The notes below the pieces were generated by a model, which was not told the DNA's origin, made no database searches, and saw nothing but the letters and a program-made list of their open reading frames with translations. From Saposhnikovia divaricata (Eukaryota > Streptophyta > Magnoliopsida > Apiales > Apiaceae), in NCBI GenBank assembly GCA_036435485.1, contig CM071596.1:10506001-10570000 (forward strand): DNA of 64,000 bases, given 5' to 3'. The position numbers and the translations under genes are program-made. Of the stretch, positions 23,503 through 34,850 are shown piece by piece; the stretch's first letter is position 1, and every line of letters starts with the position of its first letter.

Positions 23503-25194
23503 TGTAAAATCCTGTTAATTTTTATTTTATTTTAATATTAGATAAGTTTTTTTTAAAATTAATTAGAATGTTCTAGAATTCTTTGTGTACAAGTTTTGTT
23601 ATTATCGGAAAGAAGTGTGAAAAGATTTTAGAAAATCAAGATCTTTTGATTTAGAATATTTATGTGGATTAGGATATTTTAATTTAGGTATTTACTTGGA
23701 GGAGTGGTAAAAACTTTCGGAGGAAATTTTATAATTACTTAATTTAATTTAGGGTTTAGGTGTCTATATAAGAACCCCAATAAAATACAATTAAGTCGTA
23801 CATATACATCAAGCGACAGGTACGTTTTCTTTCTTGTAATTTTAAGAATCATGATTCAAGTTTTAATGTCCTGGATGTTAATAGTTCTAATATTTATACA
23901 TGCATATTAATTTGTTTGTATAATATATGTCTTGGTATTTTTAAACTGGACATATAAATTTGTTATACGATTTTGTTGTGTCTGTTCGTGAATAATTTAA
24001 TAATGATATGAAATATTCTAGTTTGTATATTAAGATGTTAGAAGTTTTAATAAAAAAAATATATAAAGAAGTATTTTCTTTTACTTATACGAAATATGGT
24101 CCCTTCATGTACGTGTATTATTAATTTATTAACAAGGTTGAATTATTTGATTTATAGATGCATGCGTGTGTTCCATGTATAATATTAAGAATTTAGGTGC
24201 TGGCCAGGAAAAAGAAATTTACCAATATTGATTATTTGTTAATGCATGCTTGAATTTTATGGCCTAATTAATGTTTAGTTATGTATGTTACAGTAAATTC
24301 GTGAAAGTATATGCTAGCTTGCTCGCATGTTGTTGAGTTAATTATGTGCTCAAATTATTAATTAATTTATTGATTGAAATTTATTTTAGGATTTGTTCGT
24401 GCTATTATTTCGGTATTTTGTGTCGACTTTGAGGTAAGTACTTTTTGACTTACTTTTAGTTTTCGAAAAGTATATTTAATTTAGCAACTTTTGAATTTTC
24501 GTATAAGATATAAGAATTCTATTTCGACTTTATAAGATATAAGTATTTGAATTTTAGAAATCCAGTCTCTACGTTTCGAACCCGTTCGTAATTTACGCTA
24601 TAGTTCCGGAACTAGCCTTAGATACCCTTAGTAGGCGCACAAGTGTGCAACTTTAGATACCTATTAAGGGCGCGTAATTATTGAACTTTAGATGCCGGTC
24701 ACTGGCAAAGTGTGGCGAAAGAATATGAATAAGAATAAGATGCCGGTCACTGGCAAAGTGTGGCCGTAGAGTAAGACTGTGGTATTTTTGATTTTCGTTT
24801 TGTTTCTGATTTTGCTTCTGTTCTATTTTAAATTCTGGATTTTTGAAAATATAAACTTTGGGTTAAATTTATTTTCGCAAAGGTTTTGCAAACTTATATT
24901 TGATTTTGAAAATTGTTTTATTAAAATGCCCATTGATTTTTGAAAGTATCTGTTAGTCAATTGTTACTTGCTGGGCTGTATAGCTCATTCTTTTAATATT
25001 TCAGGTTCTGTGTACAATCGAGTTTGGTAGCGTTGGAGTTCGAAGACAATAGAATTGGGCTAGATTGACTTTTCGATAAATGTTAGCTGCGCTTTTGTAA
25101 TAAGTACCTTTGTAATTGACTTTTAGATTAATAAAATTGTATTTCCTTTTAGTTTCGATTTAGAATTAATAGTCCGAAAAGTCGGGCTGTTACA
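23503..25194 (+). mobile_element. Solo LTR of a Ty3/gypsy element (1,692 bp)
   Basis: It opens TGTAAAATCCTG and closes CGGGCTGTTACA, and is flanked by a perfect five-base repeat ATTCC (23498-23502 and 25195-25199). It contains a TATA-like CTATATAAGAACCCC near 23764. Two copies of GATGCCGGTCACTGGCAAAG, about 48 bases apart near 24691 and 24739, are a short internal tandem repeat. The GGGCTGTTACA end is common in chromovirus (Tekay/Del) LTRs, so that lineage is likely. No internal coding part remains, which fits recombination between two LTRs. It interrupts the large Helitron. Confidence 0.85.
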
Positions 25195-25236
25195 ATTCCT
25201 TTTTCAAAATAAAATCATAAAAAAAAATTAAATTTC

Positions 25237-25266
25237 TTCCGTGCGTTAGCGGGCAAGACATCCTAG
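25237..25266 (+). other. 3' terminus of the large Helitron
   Basis: TTCCGTGCGTTAGCGGGCAA forms an imperfect GC-rich palindrome, followed after a short gap by CTAG at 25263-25266 and then T. This matches the Helitron 3' rule (hairpin, then CTRR before the target T). Confidence 0.65.
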
Positions 25267-25338
25267 TCTATACTATACTATTATATTGGTTGGTAGGTTG
25301 GTTAACACCTTCCCAAAAAGTTTGTTAACGCTTTCCAA

Positions 25339-26220
25339 AAATGAAAAAATAAATTAAAATACATATAAAATTTTATTTTACTTACTAACAAACTATTTTA
25401 ATTACATTCCAATTAATATTCAATTACATACTATTTCACCTACACCCAACTTTGTTAGACACTTTAAATTACTTGGAAATAAAAAATTCACAGGATTACA
25501 AATTAATATGAAATTCTATTTTAGACAAATATTACATTAGGGATTATTATGGAATCATAATTTGAATATGATAATATCAACAAAAATTTGAATGTAAATA
25601 TATATGATACTTCCATTTATATTTATATTTATATTATTATGACAAAATATAGTCATAATTCGAATAATATATCATATAATTAAATGATAATAATTTTTTT
25701 TTTTTGAGAGACAAATGCATTAATAAAACAGCCAAACGGCACTTACAGAGGAGACTTTAGGACCATAAGCCACTACAACTAACAGACTACTACAAGGATA
25801 ATGAAACGAGAAATTAAACCTAAAATTACAACCAAGAACGAGGTGGGAGGCTAATGAATTAAATGATAATGAAAAAATAAATTAAAATACATATAAAATT
25901 TTATTTTAATTACACTCCAATTAATATTCAATTACATACTATTTTAATTATATTTAAATTAAAAATTTTGACCTACACCCAAATTTGTTAGACACTTTCA
26001 ATTACTTGGAAATAAAAAATTCAAAGGATTACAAATTAATATGAAATTCTATTTTAGACAGATATTACATTAGGGATTATTATGGAATCATAATTTGAAT
26101 ATGATAATATCAACAAAAATTTGAATGTAAATATATATGATAATTCCATTTATTTATATTATTATGATAAAATATAGTCATAATTTGAACAATATATCAT
26201 ATAATTAAATGATAATAATT
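25339..26220 (+). repeat. Direct duplication of about 350 bp inside the third Helitron
   Basis: The block from ATGAAAAAATAAATTAAAAT to AATTAAATGATAAT (25339-25691) recurs at 25867-26219 with scattered substitutions and small insertions or deletions. A LINE fragment sits between the two copies. A (TA)n run at about 26227-26252 follows. Confidence 0.75.
25692..25856 (-). mobile_element. 5'-truncated LINE fragment with 14-bp target duplication
   Basis: A poly-T run at 25694-25705 (poly-A on the minus strand) opens a 165-base insert that is flanked on both sides by AATTAAATGATAAT (25678-25691 and 25857-25870). Poly-A plus a long target duplication is typical of target-primed L1 insertion. The fragment is too short to name a family. 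Confidence 0.65.
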
Positions 26221-26221
26221 T

Positions 26222-26252
<31 letters not shown>

Positions 26253-26831
26253 ATGTCAATATTTTATTAAGTAATATATATGAGATAAATGATTATTAAA
26301 ATATAAATAAAATATTATTTAAATTTAAGAAAACCGTTCACATAGTTGGTTGGTTGGTTAACACCTTCCAAAATAATTGTTAACACCTTCCAAAAAATAA
26401 TAATTTAAAAATATTATTTTAAAATATTAATTTATTTATTATAAACAATGTTTAGAAAATTTTAACATGTTTAACCCTTAATTTGTTTCATTAAGAAACA
26501 TGACCAATACTTTTGGGACATGCAAAAAATGAATTGTGACCAATATAAACGGGACGGAGGGAATATGTACTTTATTAAAAATAAAAAACCACATGTTTTA
26601 TAGAATTATAAACGTTCTATTATAAGCAAAATAAGATATATTTGGTTAGTTGGTTGGTTAACACCTTCTAAAAAAAATTTTTAACACCTTTTTAAAAATA
26701 ACAAGTTAAAAGAATTATACTGAAAATATTATTTTATTTATTATAAATAATAAAATTTACCAATAAGGCACAAAAGTACATTTTTAAAAATTTAAAAACA
26801 TGTTAAAAAATTTAAATTCAGTTAAATTATA

Positions 26832-27031
26832 TTCCCACTGTCCCATTTATATTGGTCTATCAATCAAAAAACACGTATTGAGCAATCAAGTGAAAACTGT
26901 AAAACTTGCTCTCAACTGTTTACGTATTTAGAAAAATTTAACATATTTAATCCTTAATGAAGAAAACATGACTAAGACTTTTGGAACATGCAAAAAAAAA
27001 AATTGTGACCAATATAAACGGGACGGAGGAA
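26832..27031. mobile_element. Stowaway-like MITE (about 200 bp)
   Basis: The ends TTCCCACTGTCCCATTTATA and, inverted, TATAAACGGGACGGAGGAA pair over about 25 bases with few mismatches, next to TA on both sides. The CTCCCTCCGTCCC-type terminus is that of Tc1/mariner-related Stowaway MITEs. A partial copy of its right half, ending GGGACGGAGGGAATA, is seen near 26480-26570. Confidence 0.65.
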
Positions 27032-27400
27032 GTATATAATTTATTAAAAATAAAAAACCACATGTGTTATAGAATTATAGACGTTTTCAATTATATCCTG
27101 ATTAGAATCATCGTCAGCACACACTTATTCCTACGATTTTTTCTTCTTAGGTTGCATTAAATAATTTTTAAAAATATATATTGACTTTCTTAAGATGTTT
27201 AACAATAAATTTAAAAATAACGTTAATTTATTGATATTTATTTATGTCATAAAATTAAGTATGAAACATATGTAAATTTAAAATTAATAATAAAATTTGT
27301 AAAATAGATTAAAATTTTATATTAAATCAAATAATTAATATATTAATTAATAATAATAATAATATATGATAGATCGTGTTTTGCACAGGTTATTGGCTAG

Positions 27401-28766
27401 TATATATATATAGCCCCTTCCCTCGTACAAAACTTTAATCTGCTGAAAAAAAAATACAAGGTTTTCAGTGGAAAATTTTATTAGTAAACAGCTACTTTAA
27501 AATTACATATAAATCACTTGCCATTGATATTATACTCAATATAATTATCTTCCACAACAGTGAAAAAAGGCTAATTTATCGTTTAAGGTATTTGTCACAA
27601 TTACCCCATCCCAACCGGATCTACTAAGAGGTCCCTGTATATTTGAGCAAAAAGAGGCCACAGACTCTGACAACAACGATAAAATCACATTGAAATTGAT
27701 ATTAAAGCGGCCTCCATATTAAATACAAGAGACGCAACAATCTAAAAATCTGTTTTGTATGGCAGACTGGTGAAAATAAGCAGAAAACTAATAAACCTAA
27801 TAGGGGAAAAGATAGGGGTGATAATAGTAAATATAAACATGGTGTCAACTTCTAATGACAATACTTACGAGGATGAGGATAATGCATAGTTACAATACAC
27901 GAACAATATATTCTAAGAGATGTACCCAAATACAAGACGATCAAAGTGATAGTAGCTGTACAGTGTATTGATGCACTGTAGAACAAATACAATCGATGAG
28001 GATTCTTTCCAGCATCCATTTGATTTATGTTTCAGAGGGTTGAGCCATTTCAAGTTGCAAACATGTTTTAGCCCAAATCACATCTCTACACAATCTAAGT
28101 GGCTAGTAAAGTACTGATTCTTACCAGCACTTAAAAGAGAGGGTAAGAAGTCAAACCACGACTCTAAAAAGAAAACAAACATAAGAAAGGAAGAATAGAA
28201 TAATAAAGACTCGGAGTGGCAGAATACACATTAGGCGATACTAATGGCCAAAAGAAAAAACAATAATTATTCAGGTAAAAGCAAGCATAAAGTAGGCACA
28301 TATAAGCAAATAGATCAAGTGTGACTCGCCTAGTAAAGCACAACACACCAGAATGGCACAAGAACAATTACGTTACATAACAGCTCTAAAAAGTTACAGA
28401 ATGGCACCAAAAAATTAGGTTGGAGAACGGCATTTAAAAGGCAACGAGATGAAAGATCAATATTATATACCCATCATGCAAAGTAGACCAAACCGGTTGG
28501 GAAAAAAAGGAAAAAAGACAAGGAAACCTGATCAAGATATTTAGCAATACAAAACCAGAGTGTATGACAAGACAAGCAAGATGTTAATACCCACGGCATT
28601 AATTAAAACATAACAAGAAGAAAGATCAGCTATCATACATCCATCATACAGAAGTAGAGCAATCAGGTTGATATGAAAGACAAGGAAACATGATCCAGAG
28701 ATCTAGCAATACCAAACCCGAGTGTTTGACAATTCCTCCCCCGACACCAAACAAGTAGTAAAACGC
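27401..28766. other. Spacer downstream of the kelch-like gene
   Basis: No gene is recognised. The part near 28440-28740 contains a degenerate direct repeat of about 160 bases: phrases around GACAAGGAAAC and AGCAATACAAAACC recur near 28519 and 28682. It probably includes the 3' untranslated region of the gene on the minus strand. Confidence 0.5.
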
Positions 28767-29938
28767 CTAGTAAGAAAAGCAAGTGATGAGTCTGCCGGGG
28801 TAAACATAGAGCTCGTTAGTTGATATCTGAAAGAGTTTGCGGTGCATGAACTCTGACTTGAAGTAACTCTTTACTACAGATTCTGAAACCACTTGTTTTG
28901 CATAATAAGGAGTGTAACCAGCATTCTTTAGTTCTTCCACGAGGGGAACAGGGGGATCCCTGTCAGTATCACCTGGGATCTTAAAAAAGTTGAAGAGAGC
29001 TATGGTTTGCCCTGATGCAGGATGGTAGCCGTAAGAGACAAAGGACAGTACATTTTTACCATTCAAAGTTTGCAGATGAGTCAGGTAGTGTGAGGGGCCA
29101 GGGCGACGAGCAAAGTAGTGGCGGGTACGAGAGGATTCCAGGCAGGAATTTTGTTGAGGAGCCAATGTGGGTCGCATGAAGAAAGACTTTGAATCAGAAT
29201 CTTTAAGACTTGAGTGAGGAGATGCAGCAACAGTGTAGTTTGAGGATTGGCAGGAAAGATCGAAAAATGTAAATCCCCCGAAAAGCATGTCACCAATAGG
29301 GACGACGGGGGGTTCAAAAGCAGGATGGAGATTAAAGTAGCAACCATCAACAGGGGTAGTACTCAAAAGTTTCCAGGAGCGATGAGTTAGATTGTAAGAA
29401 AAAACAGATTCATCATGGTCACCCTCATCTAGAGCATAGGTGGCAAAATAAACGGTGTCATCCAAAACGACGTGTGATTTAAAAGGACCATAGGCCCCGT
29501 TAGGTCTATATCCCAAGACTGTCCATAAATTAGTAGAGGGAGAATACATTTCAAATCGATAATTCTCAGGACGGCTAAAGTTATGGTGGAAATGGGAGAT
29601 AACGTAGAGATTATCTTTTGCAACAAAAACAATGGGTTCATATTTAGGAGAATTCATGGGGGTGCCCAACGGCTTCAAATAGTTTGAGCCGAGGTTATGT
29701 TCATCAGGAGTCAGATTCTCCATGTCAGATTTTGCAATTCTATAAACATCATATGGTTGTTCTCCAACAAAGTAAAGATATTCACCCATGGGTACCAGTG
29801 TACAGTAATTACCAGGAAGATCACCAGCATAAAAAACAAGAAGGGGTGTGTGTAACCAATGGCTTGGTTATCATCGCTCAAAACAGGACTATCAACGTAT
29901 AAACTCGGGACAACGGAATTATAAAATGGATAAGCCAT
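28767..29938 (-). pseudogene. Kelch-like beta-propeller protein with one frameshift
   Basis: The minus strand has an ATG at 29938 (MAYPFYNSVVPSLY) that runs to about 29855 and continues, shifted, in a frame with VFYAGDLPGNYCTLVPMGEY down to the stop at 28767, giving about 390 residues in all. The shift falls at a CACACACC run, where a dinucleotide slip is likely. Kelch-like repeats are visible as a pattern of paired aromatic and tryptophan positions, for example FEMYSPSTNLWTVLG, VFSYNLTHRSWKLLS and FGGFTFFDLS. I see no F-box. Kelch propellers usually bind partner proteins. A downstream start at 29789 would give an intact 340-residue protein lacking the first blade part, so the gene may still be expressed in shortened form. 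Confidence 0.6.
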
Positions 29939-30730
29939 GTTGAAAATGACTAATACTGATAATAATTGGAGTTGATACTGAAAATACAGAACAAGTAATG
30001 AAAGGAATTACAAGTATTGAAAGACAAGAATTAAAATGACGAAAGAGAAGATAGAAGTGTAAAGCACAATTGAAAAACAATACAAATCTAAATGTTCATT
30101 CTCTTCGGTAGTTTCAGCTGTGAGCACAGGATCAGTACTTGTAGGCTAGTAATGGGCTTGAGACTGGTTAGTGGCCCAACTGTAATAATAATAACAGCCC
30201 ATGTACAAGCTGGTCCGTTACAATCCATTCCCCTTAAAAGAATTCTTGTCCTCAAGAATTGCATATTGAACAAGACTCGGTAACAACTGCGGTCTCCACC
30301 TGGATCAAATACCAACATAACAAACAACCGATACCAAGAAAGGGCCAAGTTCTTAACGAAAGGTATGTTGATTGACGGATAGCACAAACCCTTATGAGCA
30401 GTGTGATATGCATTTCCAGAATGCGTATCACAATTTTGAAAATGCGTAATATGTTGGTGTTTTTTGGTCAAAAAATTTAAAATCGGTATTTATGTAATAA
30501 AATCTTAAAAAAAGAAGATATTTTTTGCCATTATCCGACCAGTATCAGTTGAGTCGTCAATTTTTAGAATTAATCGGGAGTCATTTATTATAATTTTATT
30601 TAGTACTATATTATTGGGAAAGAGAGTAGGGAGCCTGAGATATATCTCAGGTAATTTCCCTGAGATATACAAATTTTGTATGTAAATATGGAGGGCATTT
30701 TTGTAAAATCATAATTCATTTAAAATTTTA
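29939..30730. other. Upstream region of the kelch-like gene
   Basis: Non-coding as far as I can see. It holds GAATTCTTGTCCTCAAGAAT near 30240, a phrase often met in LTR element leaders, and a short palindrome GAGATATATCTCAGG near 30637-30651. Promoter elements of the minus-strand gene cannot be assigned with confidence. Confidence 0.4.
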
Positions 30731-31104
30731 GAGTAAATTAAAGAGTGGTGGTTGTACTTTACACCGATTTTCAAAAAAGTGACCAGTCTTTCATTTTCTC
30801 AAATTAGTGGCCAACCTTTCACTTTATCTTTCAAAACGGTGGTCAGTCTTTCAATTTCTCAAATTAGTGGCCAACATTTCATTCCGCGTTTTAAAAAAGT
30901 AGTCACCTTGGAGATAATTAGTCTACTATTGGCCACTTTTTTGAAATGCGGAGTGAAAGATTGGCCAATAATTTGAGAAATTGAAAGATTGGCCACTGTT
31001 TTGAAAGACAAAGTGAAAGGTTGGTCACTAATTTGAGAAACTGAAAGACTGGCCACTTTTTTAAAAATCAATGTAAAATACGGCCACCACTATGTTATTT
31101 ACTC
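30731..31104. mobile_element. Mutator-type MITE with long inverted repeats (374 bp)
   Basis: GAGTAAATTAAAGAGTGGTGG at the left and the inverse CCACCACTATGTTATTTACTC at the right form the ends, and the pairing continues through most of the element as a fold-back. Perfect nine-base target duplications AAAATTTTA lie at 30722-30730 and 31105-31113; nine bases is the Mutator signature. Each arm contains tandem copies of a phrase around CTCAAATTAGTGGCCAAC. Confidence 0.85.
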
Positions 31105-31726
31105 AAAATTTTATTAATTAGCCCTGCGGACCCAGTAAATTTAACATATGTTTTGTTTGTCTATGCACTAATTAAACATGGTATGAAACAGATTTCAGTG
31201 AAAGAAGACAAACATAAAAAGAAAACTACACTGGTTGTTGTTAATCGCATCTTTTAAGCCATAAAAAAGGAAGGCAGAAAAGATGGAACAAGTCATAAAT
31301 CAGACTGCCAATGAAGGACAGGTTATATGGAAGTTGAAGAGATCTATAAACCAAGTGTGCATGTCAATCCCATCTTTGCTTCTGTAGGAGTTGATACAGG
31401 AAAACTCTTTGGTGCCTCAGAAACAACTGACATAGTCTTCCAATACATAAAAAAGGAGAATCTGGTCAAACCCACAAATAAGTCTGTTGTGGTTCTGAAT
31501 GCAATACTATGTGATGCATTGTTTAAGGGAACTGTCAAAAAGGGAGCAACTTATGATAGAATATAATATAAGATCCATATAAGGCCTCCCTCTAACACCT
31601 TAAGGTTTTAGGTGAGTTGGTTACTTAATATGGTATCGGAGCTCAGGCACGCAGAGGTCTTAGGTTCGACTCTCTGCGACCCCCAATATTCTCAATATTT
31701 AATATGGACATGAGGGCAAGTGATGC

Positions 31727-33422
31727 TGTTGGTTCGAAAACTAACTGCGCAAGTGTACGCGGTCACAAGTAATATAATAAATTCGTTCCCACAGAGACTT
31801 GGTGTTTGTTCAGAAATAATATTTAAGCAACGACGTATGATTAAACAACAAACTGCTTGAATAAATATCAAAAGGGGGTATTTTTGTATTTTTCTAATTG
31901 ATTAATTAAATTAGTAATATTAAATAATTCGAACTAATTAATTTAATTCAATGAAAATTTATATGTGAGAAAAACATGGGATTCTAATTTCATTATTTAT
32001 TTCATTTAGAATTGATGCCTTAATTTCAAAGTAATTTTGATAATTTACGGAAGCTAGTCGGGAACACGAAAATAACATAAGCGCCTTTCAGTCTTAACTT
32101 ATATCAAACCACACAAACATCTACTTAAAAAGATAGATTAAATATGAAAATTACGAGAGATAGAAAGTAGAACCGAAATAGCTTCCAATGAATGAAAAGA
32201 GCACTCCGAATAATCCCCGTAATTTCTTCAACCGAAATAAAAATTATACTAAATTTGCAAAAATTAAAGTGTATAAAAACAAAACTTAAAATTACAAAGA
32301 AGCTAGAGAGAATACAAGAGAGAAATGTTTTTCTCCAAATTGTTGTGTGATTTACAAACTTGAGAACTAGGCTATTTATAGCAAAAAATTAGCACACCAC
32401 ACTAATAAAATATAAATGAAAAGGATTAAAAAGAAATAAAAAAAATAAACACAACACACAACATAAAAGAAACAGCCGAAAGTTTTCCCAACAACTGCAC
32501 TAACTGCACTGGCCGACAACTTCATTTCTAATTTTTCATTCCTTTTCGTTGACAGCTTAGCTTCCTTTCTTTTTTTTTTCATGATTCATGACCACCTGCT
32601 AACAATTACTATAATACAACCTGGCTATTTCGTTTTATTATAAATAGCTCCTAAAAATCTTTTTTAATCTGCACAGCTTATAATCTTTATTAATAAATAA
32701 TTAATTTAATTCAGAAATTATAAAAATAAATATCTAATATTATTAGATATTTATAAATATAATTTTCTAATTAAATAAAATATTTATTAATATAAATAAA
32801 TCCTTAAGTCCTAAGCTGCGGTCAATTAAGGGTCTGGAACCGGACTTCTTTTGCTTAACAAAAAATATATTAATTCCAACCGGGGTTCCAGTTTTAAGAA
32901 TATACCACTTTCCATCTTTTTGTGATAATTCTATTTCCTCATTGCTCGTCCAGGTGTAAGTTACGGTCTATTGAGGATCTAAAACCGGACTCTTTTTGCT
33001 TAACAAAAAATATATCAGTTCCAACCGGGGTTTTCTCTTTAAGAATATATCACTTCCCATCTTTTTGTGATAATTCTATTTTCTTATTGCTCGTCCAGGT
33101 GCAAATTACGGCCTGCTGAGGATCTGAAACTGGATTCCTTTTGCTTAACAGAAAATATATCAATTCCAACCGGGATTTCTGCTTTAAGAATATATCACTC
33201 AGAATTTCTTTATGATAATTCTTTTGGCAACTCTTAATTCCGAATTGGTGCAAAATTTCACCGTTTTTAGCCTTTTATCGCCACGATACCTAAAGTTGCG
33301 AGTTCTGCACAACAAATGCTGAAACACAACAAAAATGAATTAAAAGACACAACATACTTAAGGATAAACCATCAATCTAGGCCATTTAGCGCATAATAAG
33401 TGGATATAAAATCCACTTATCA
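31727..33422 (-). repeat. 3' LTR of the Athila element (1,696 bp)
   Basis: Read on the plus strand it opens TGTTGGTTCGAAAAC and closes ATCCACTTATCA. On the minus strand it is preceded by AAGTTTGGGGTG, the polypurine tract. Compared with the other LTR it lacks about 509 bases near 32130. Confidence 0.9.
32810..33240. repeat. Three tandem 148-bp repeats inside the LTR
   Basis: Three successive units share the phrases ACGGTCTATTGAGGATCT, TTTTGCTTAACAAAAAATAT, TTCCAACCGGG and ATTGCTCGTCCAGGTG, with small differences between units. The same triplet stands in the other LTR at about 42018-42450. Open frames that appear here on both strands are products of the repeat and not genes. Confidence 0.85.
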
Positions 33423-34850
33423 CACCCCAAACTTAAACTGATGCTTGTCCTCAAGCGAAATCAGACTCGACTACCTCTAAATGCATGAATGCAACTGACG
33501 CAAAGATCTCATATGCAAAGCAGTAACTAATTTAGCAGAGTGCCTCAGAAAATGTGATAATTCCAAATAGAGATCGACTAAATACCCGCATATTAACATT
33601 TACAAGTACAGAAACGTGCGTGTGTGCAATACTCATCAGAATTACTCTTAGCACTAGATCAAAACCATACCTATTCTTCGCCAAGACAATCACAAGTTTA
33701 TAAATAGAATGAACGCTAGACACTTCATAACCTAGAAATACCTCCATCATCATTTGAGTTAGACAGGAATTCATGCTTTATTAACAATTATGATGCATAA
33801 TACTATACACAACACACATGCTTATTTGACCGTGCAATGGATGAGACCCCAAAAGGCTTATACAATAATACCCATGTAGCGAACGTTAGGTCAGTGGATC
33901 CCAGACTATAAAAGCCTTAGGTCACTAGGCACAAAGTCCCCCCGTACTTAATTGCTCGAGTATTAAAGAGCTCACCCTGGCCAATTCTGCATACTCACAC
34001 TCTCATAAACACTCTTTTTCTTTTTTTCTTTTTTTTTTTTTTTATAAATGCAATCTGGAATGAGAATTCTCAATTCCAACCCTAGACTACTCATATAATT
34101 ATGAGCTGGCTACTAGCCAATTGACGCCTATCCATTATTAACAATTTCACACAAACTAGCATGAACCCTGGTTTCCCCCAAACTTATATTTAGTGATTCT
34201 ACGCTATCAAGGGAATAAAGAAAATTCCAAATATAATCAGGTGATTAAATTTCAACAACCAAACAAGCATGACCTTAACCTAGCCCAAAAGCAACCGATG
34301 AGTTGTGTAAGATTGTGCTTCTGCAACATGCACGTCAATTCAAAAGTATTTAAATCAGCCCTCTATCCATCATTATCACACTCAAATTCATCATTGACTA
34401 CTAAACGGAACCACCAAGTGCTACGGGATCAAGGAAAATATGATATGCAACTAATCATTTTTTTTTTTTTCAAAATATGAATTATATGAAATTAAACTAG
34501 CATGATGTATTATGAACTACATAAAACTATATGCAATGCTATGACTCGATTAATGAAATATCCTAAATCACCCCCAAAAACTTAAAATATTCAATGTCCT
34601 TATTGAAGGTATAGATAAAGGATAAAAGAGAACTCTTCTAACTATCGGCATCGCTGCCCTCCTCGGGCAGTGAATCAGGAGGTGGAAATGAACTCCAACC
34701 TGAGGCTAATCCTGCAACTCGCCAATGGCCTGCAAACTGAACAAAATCACACAAAATCAAACCACACATAAAAACACCAAACCTATGGGTTGCCTCCCAT
34801 GAAGCGCTGTCGTTAACGTCATTTAGCCGGACGTTCCTTCTGTAACTCGA
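33423..34850. other. Non-coding stretch between pol and the 3' LTR of the Athila element
   Basis: Many Athila elements carry an envelope-like frame here; none is seen. The stretch holds a poly-T run near 34012-34042 and otherwise mixed sequence. Confidence 0.5.

Larger units (their letters stand above)
8539..25266 (+). mobile_element. Large RepHel-bearing Helitron with RPA and B3 cargo
   Basis: The body holds RepHel (9342-15825), two RPA70-like genes (16261-21050) and an antisense B3 gene (21410-22870), and is split by a solo LTR at 23503-25194. The 3' end is CTAG at 25263-25266 with a GC-rich imperfect palindrome just upstream. The 5' end is uncertain: I propose 8539, where TATATACTA directly follows the neighbouring Helitron and resembles TCTATACTA with one change. 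Without the solo LTR the element would be about 15 kb. All recognised genes except perhaps B3 are broken, so this copy cannot be autonomous now. Confidence 0.6.
25267..27400 (+). mobile_element. Non-autonomous Helitron, directly adjoining the large one
   Basis: The 5' end TCTATACTATACTATTATATTGG starts at the very next base after CTAG of the preceding element. The 3' end is CTAG at 27397-27400 followed by T, with an imperfect palindrome ATCGTGTTTTGCACAGGT at 27373-27390. The interior is non-coding and composite: a phrase GGTTGGTTAACACCTTC appears near 25302, 26350 and 26652, a block of about 350 bases is duplicated, and a LINE fragment and a Stowaway-like MITE are inserted. Confidence 0.65.

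Noticed and set aside
33050..33253. Open frames on both strands in the Athila LTRs (also near 32922, 42133 and 42150)
   Set aside because: They repeat the same peptide because of the 148-base tandem repeats and have no family features.
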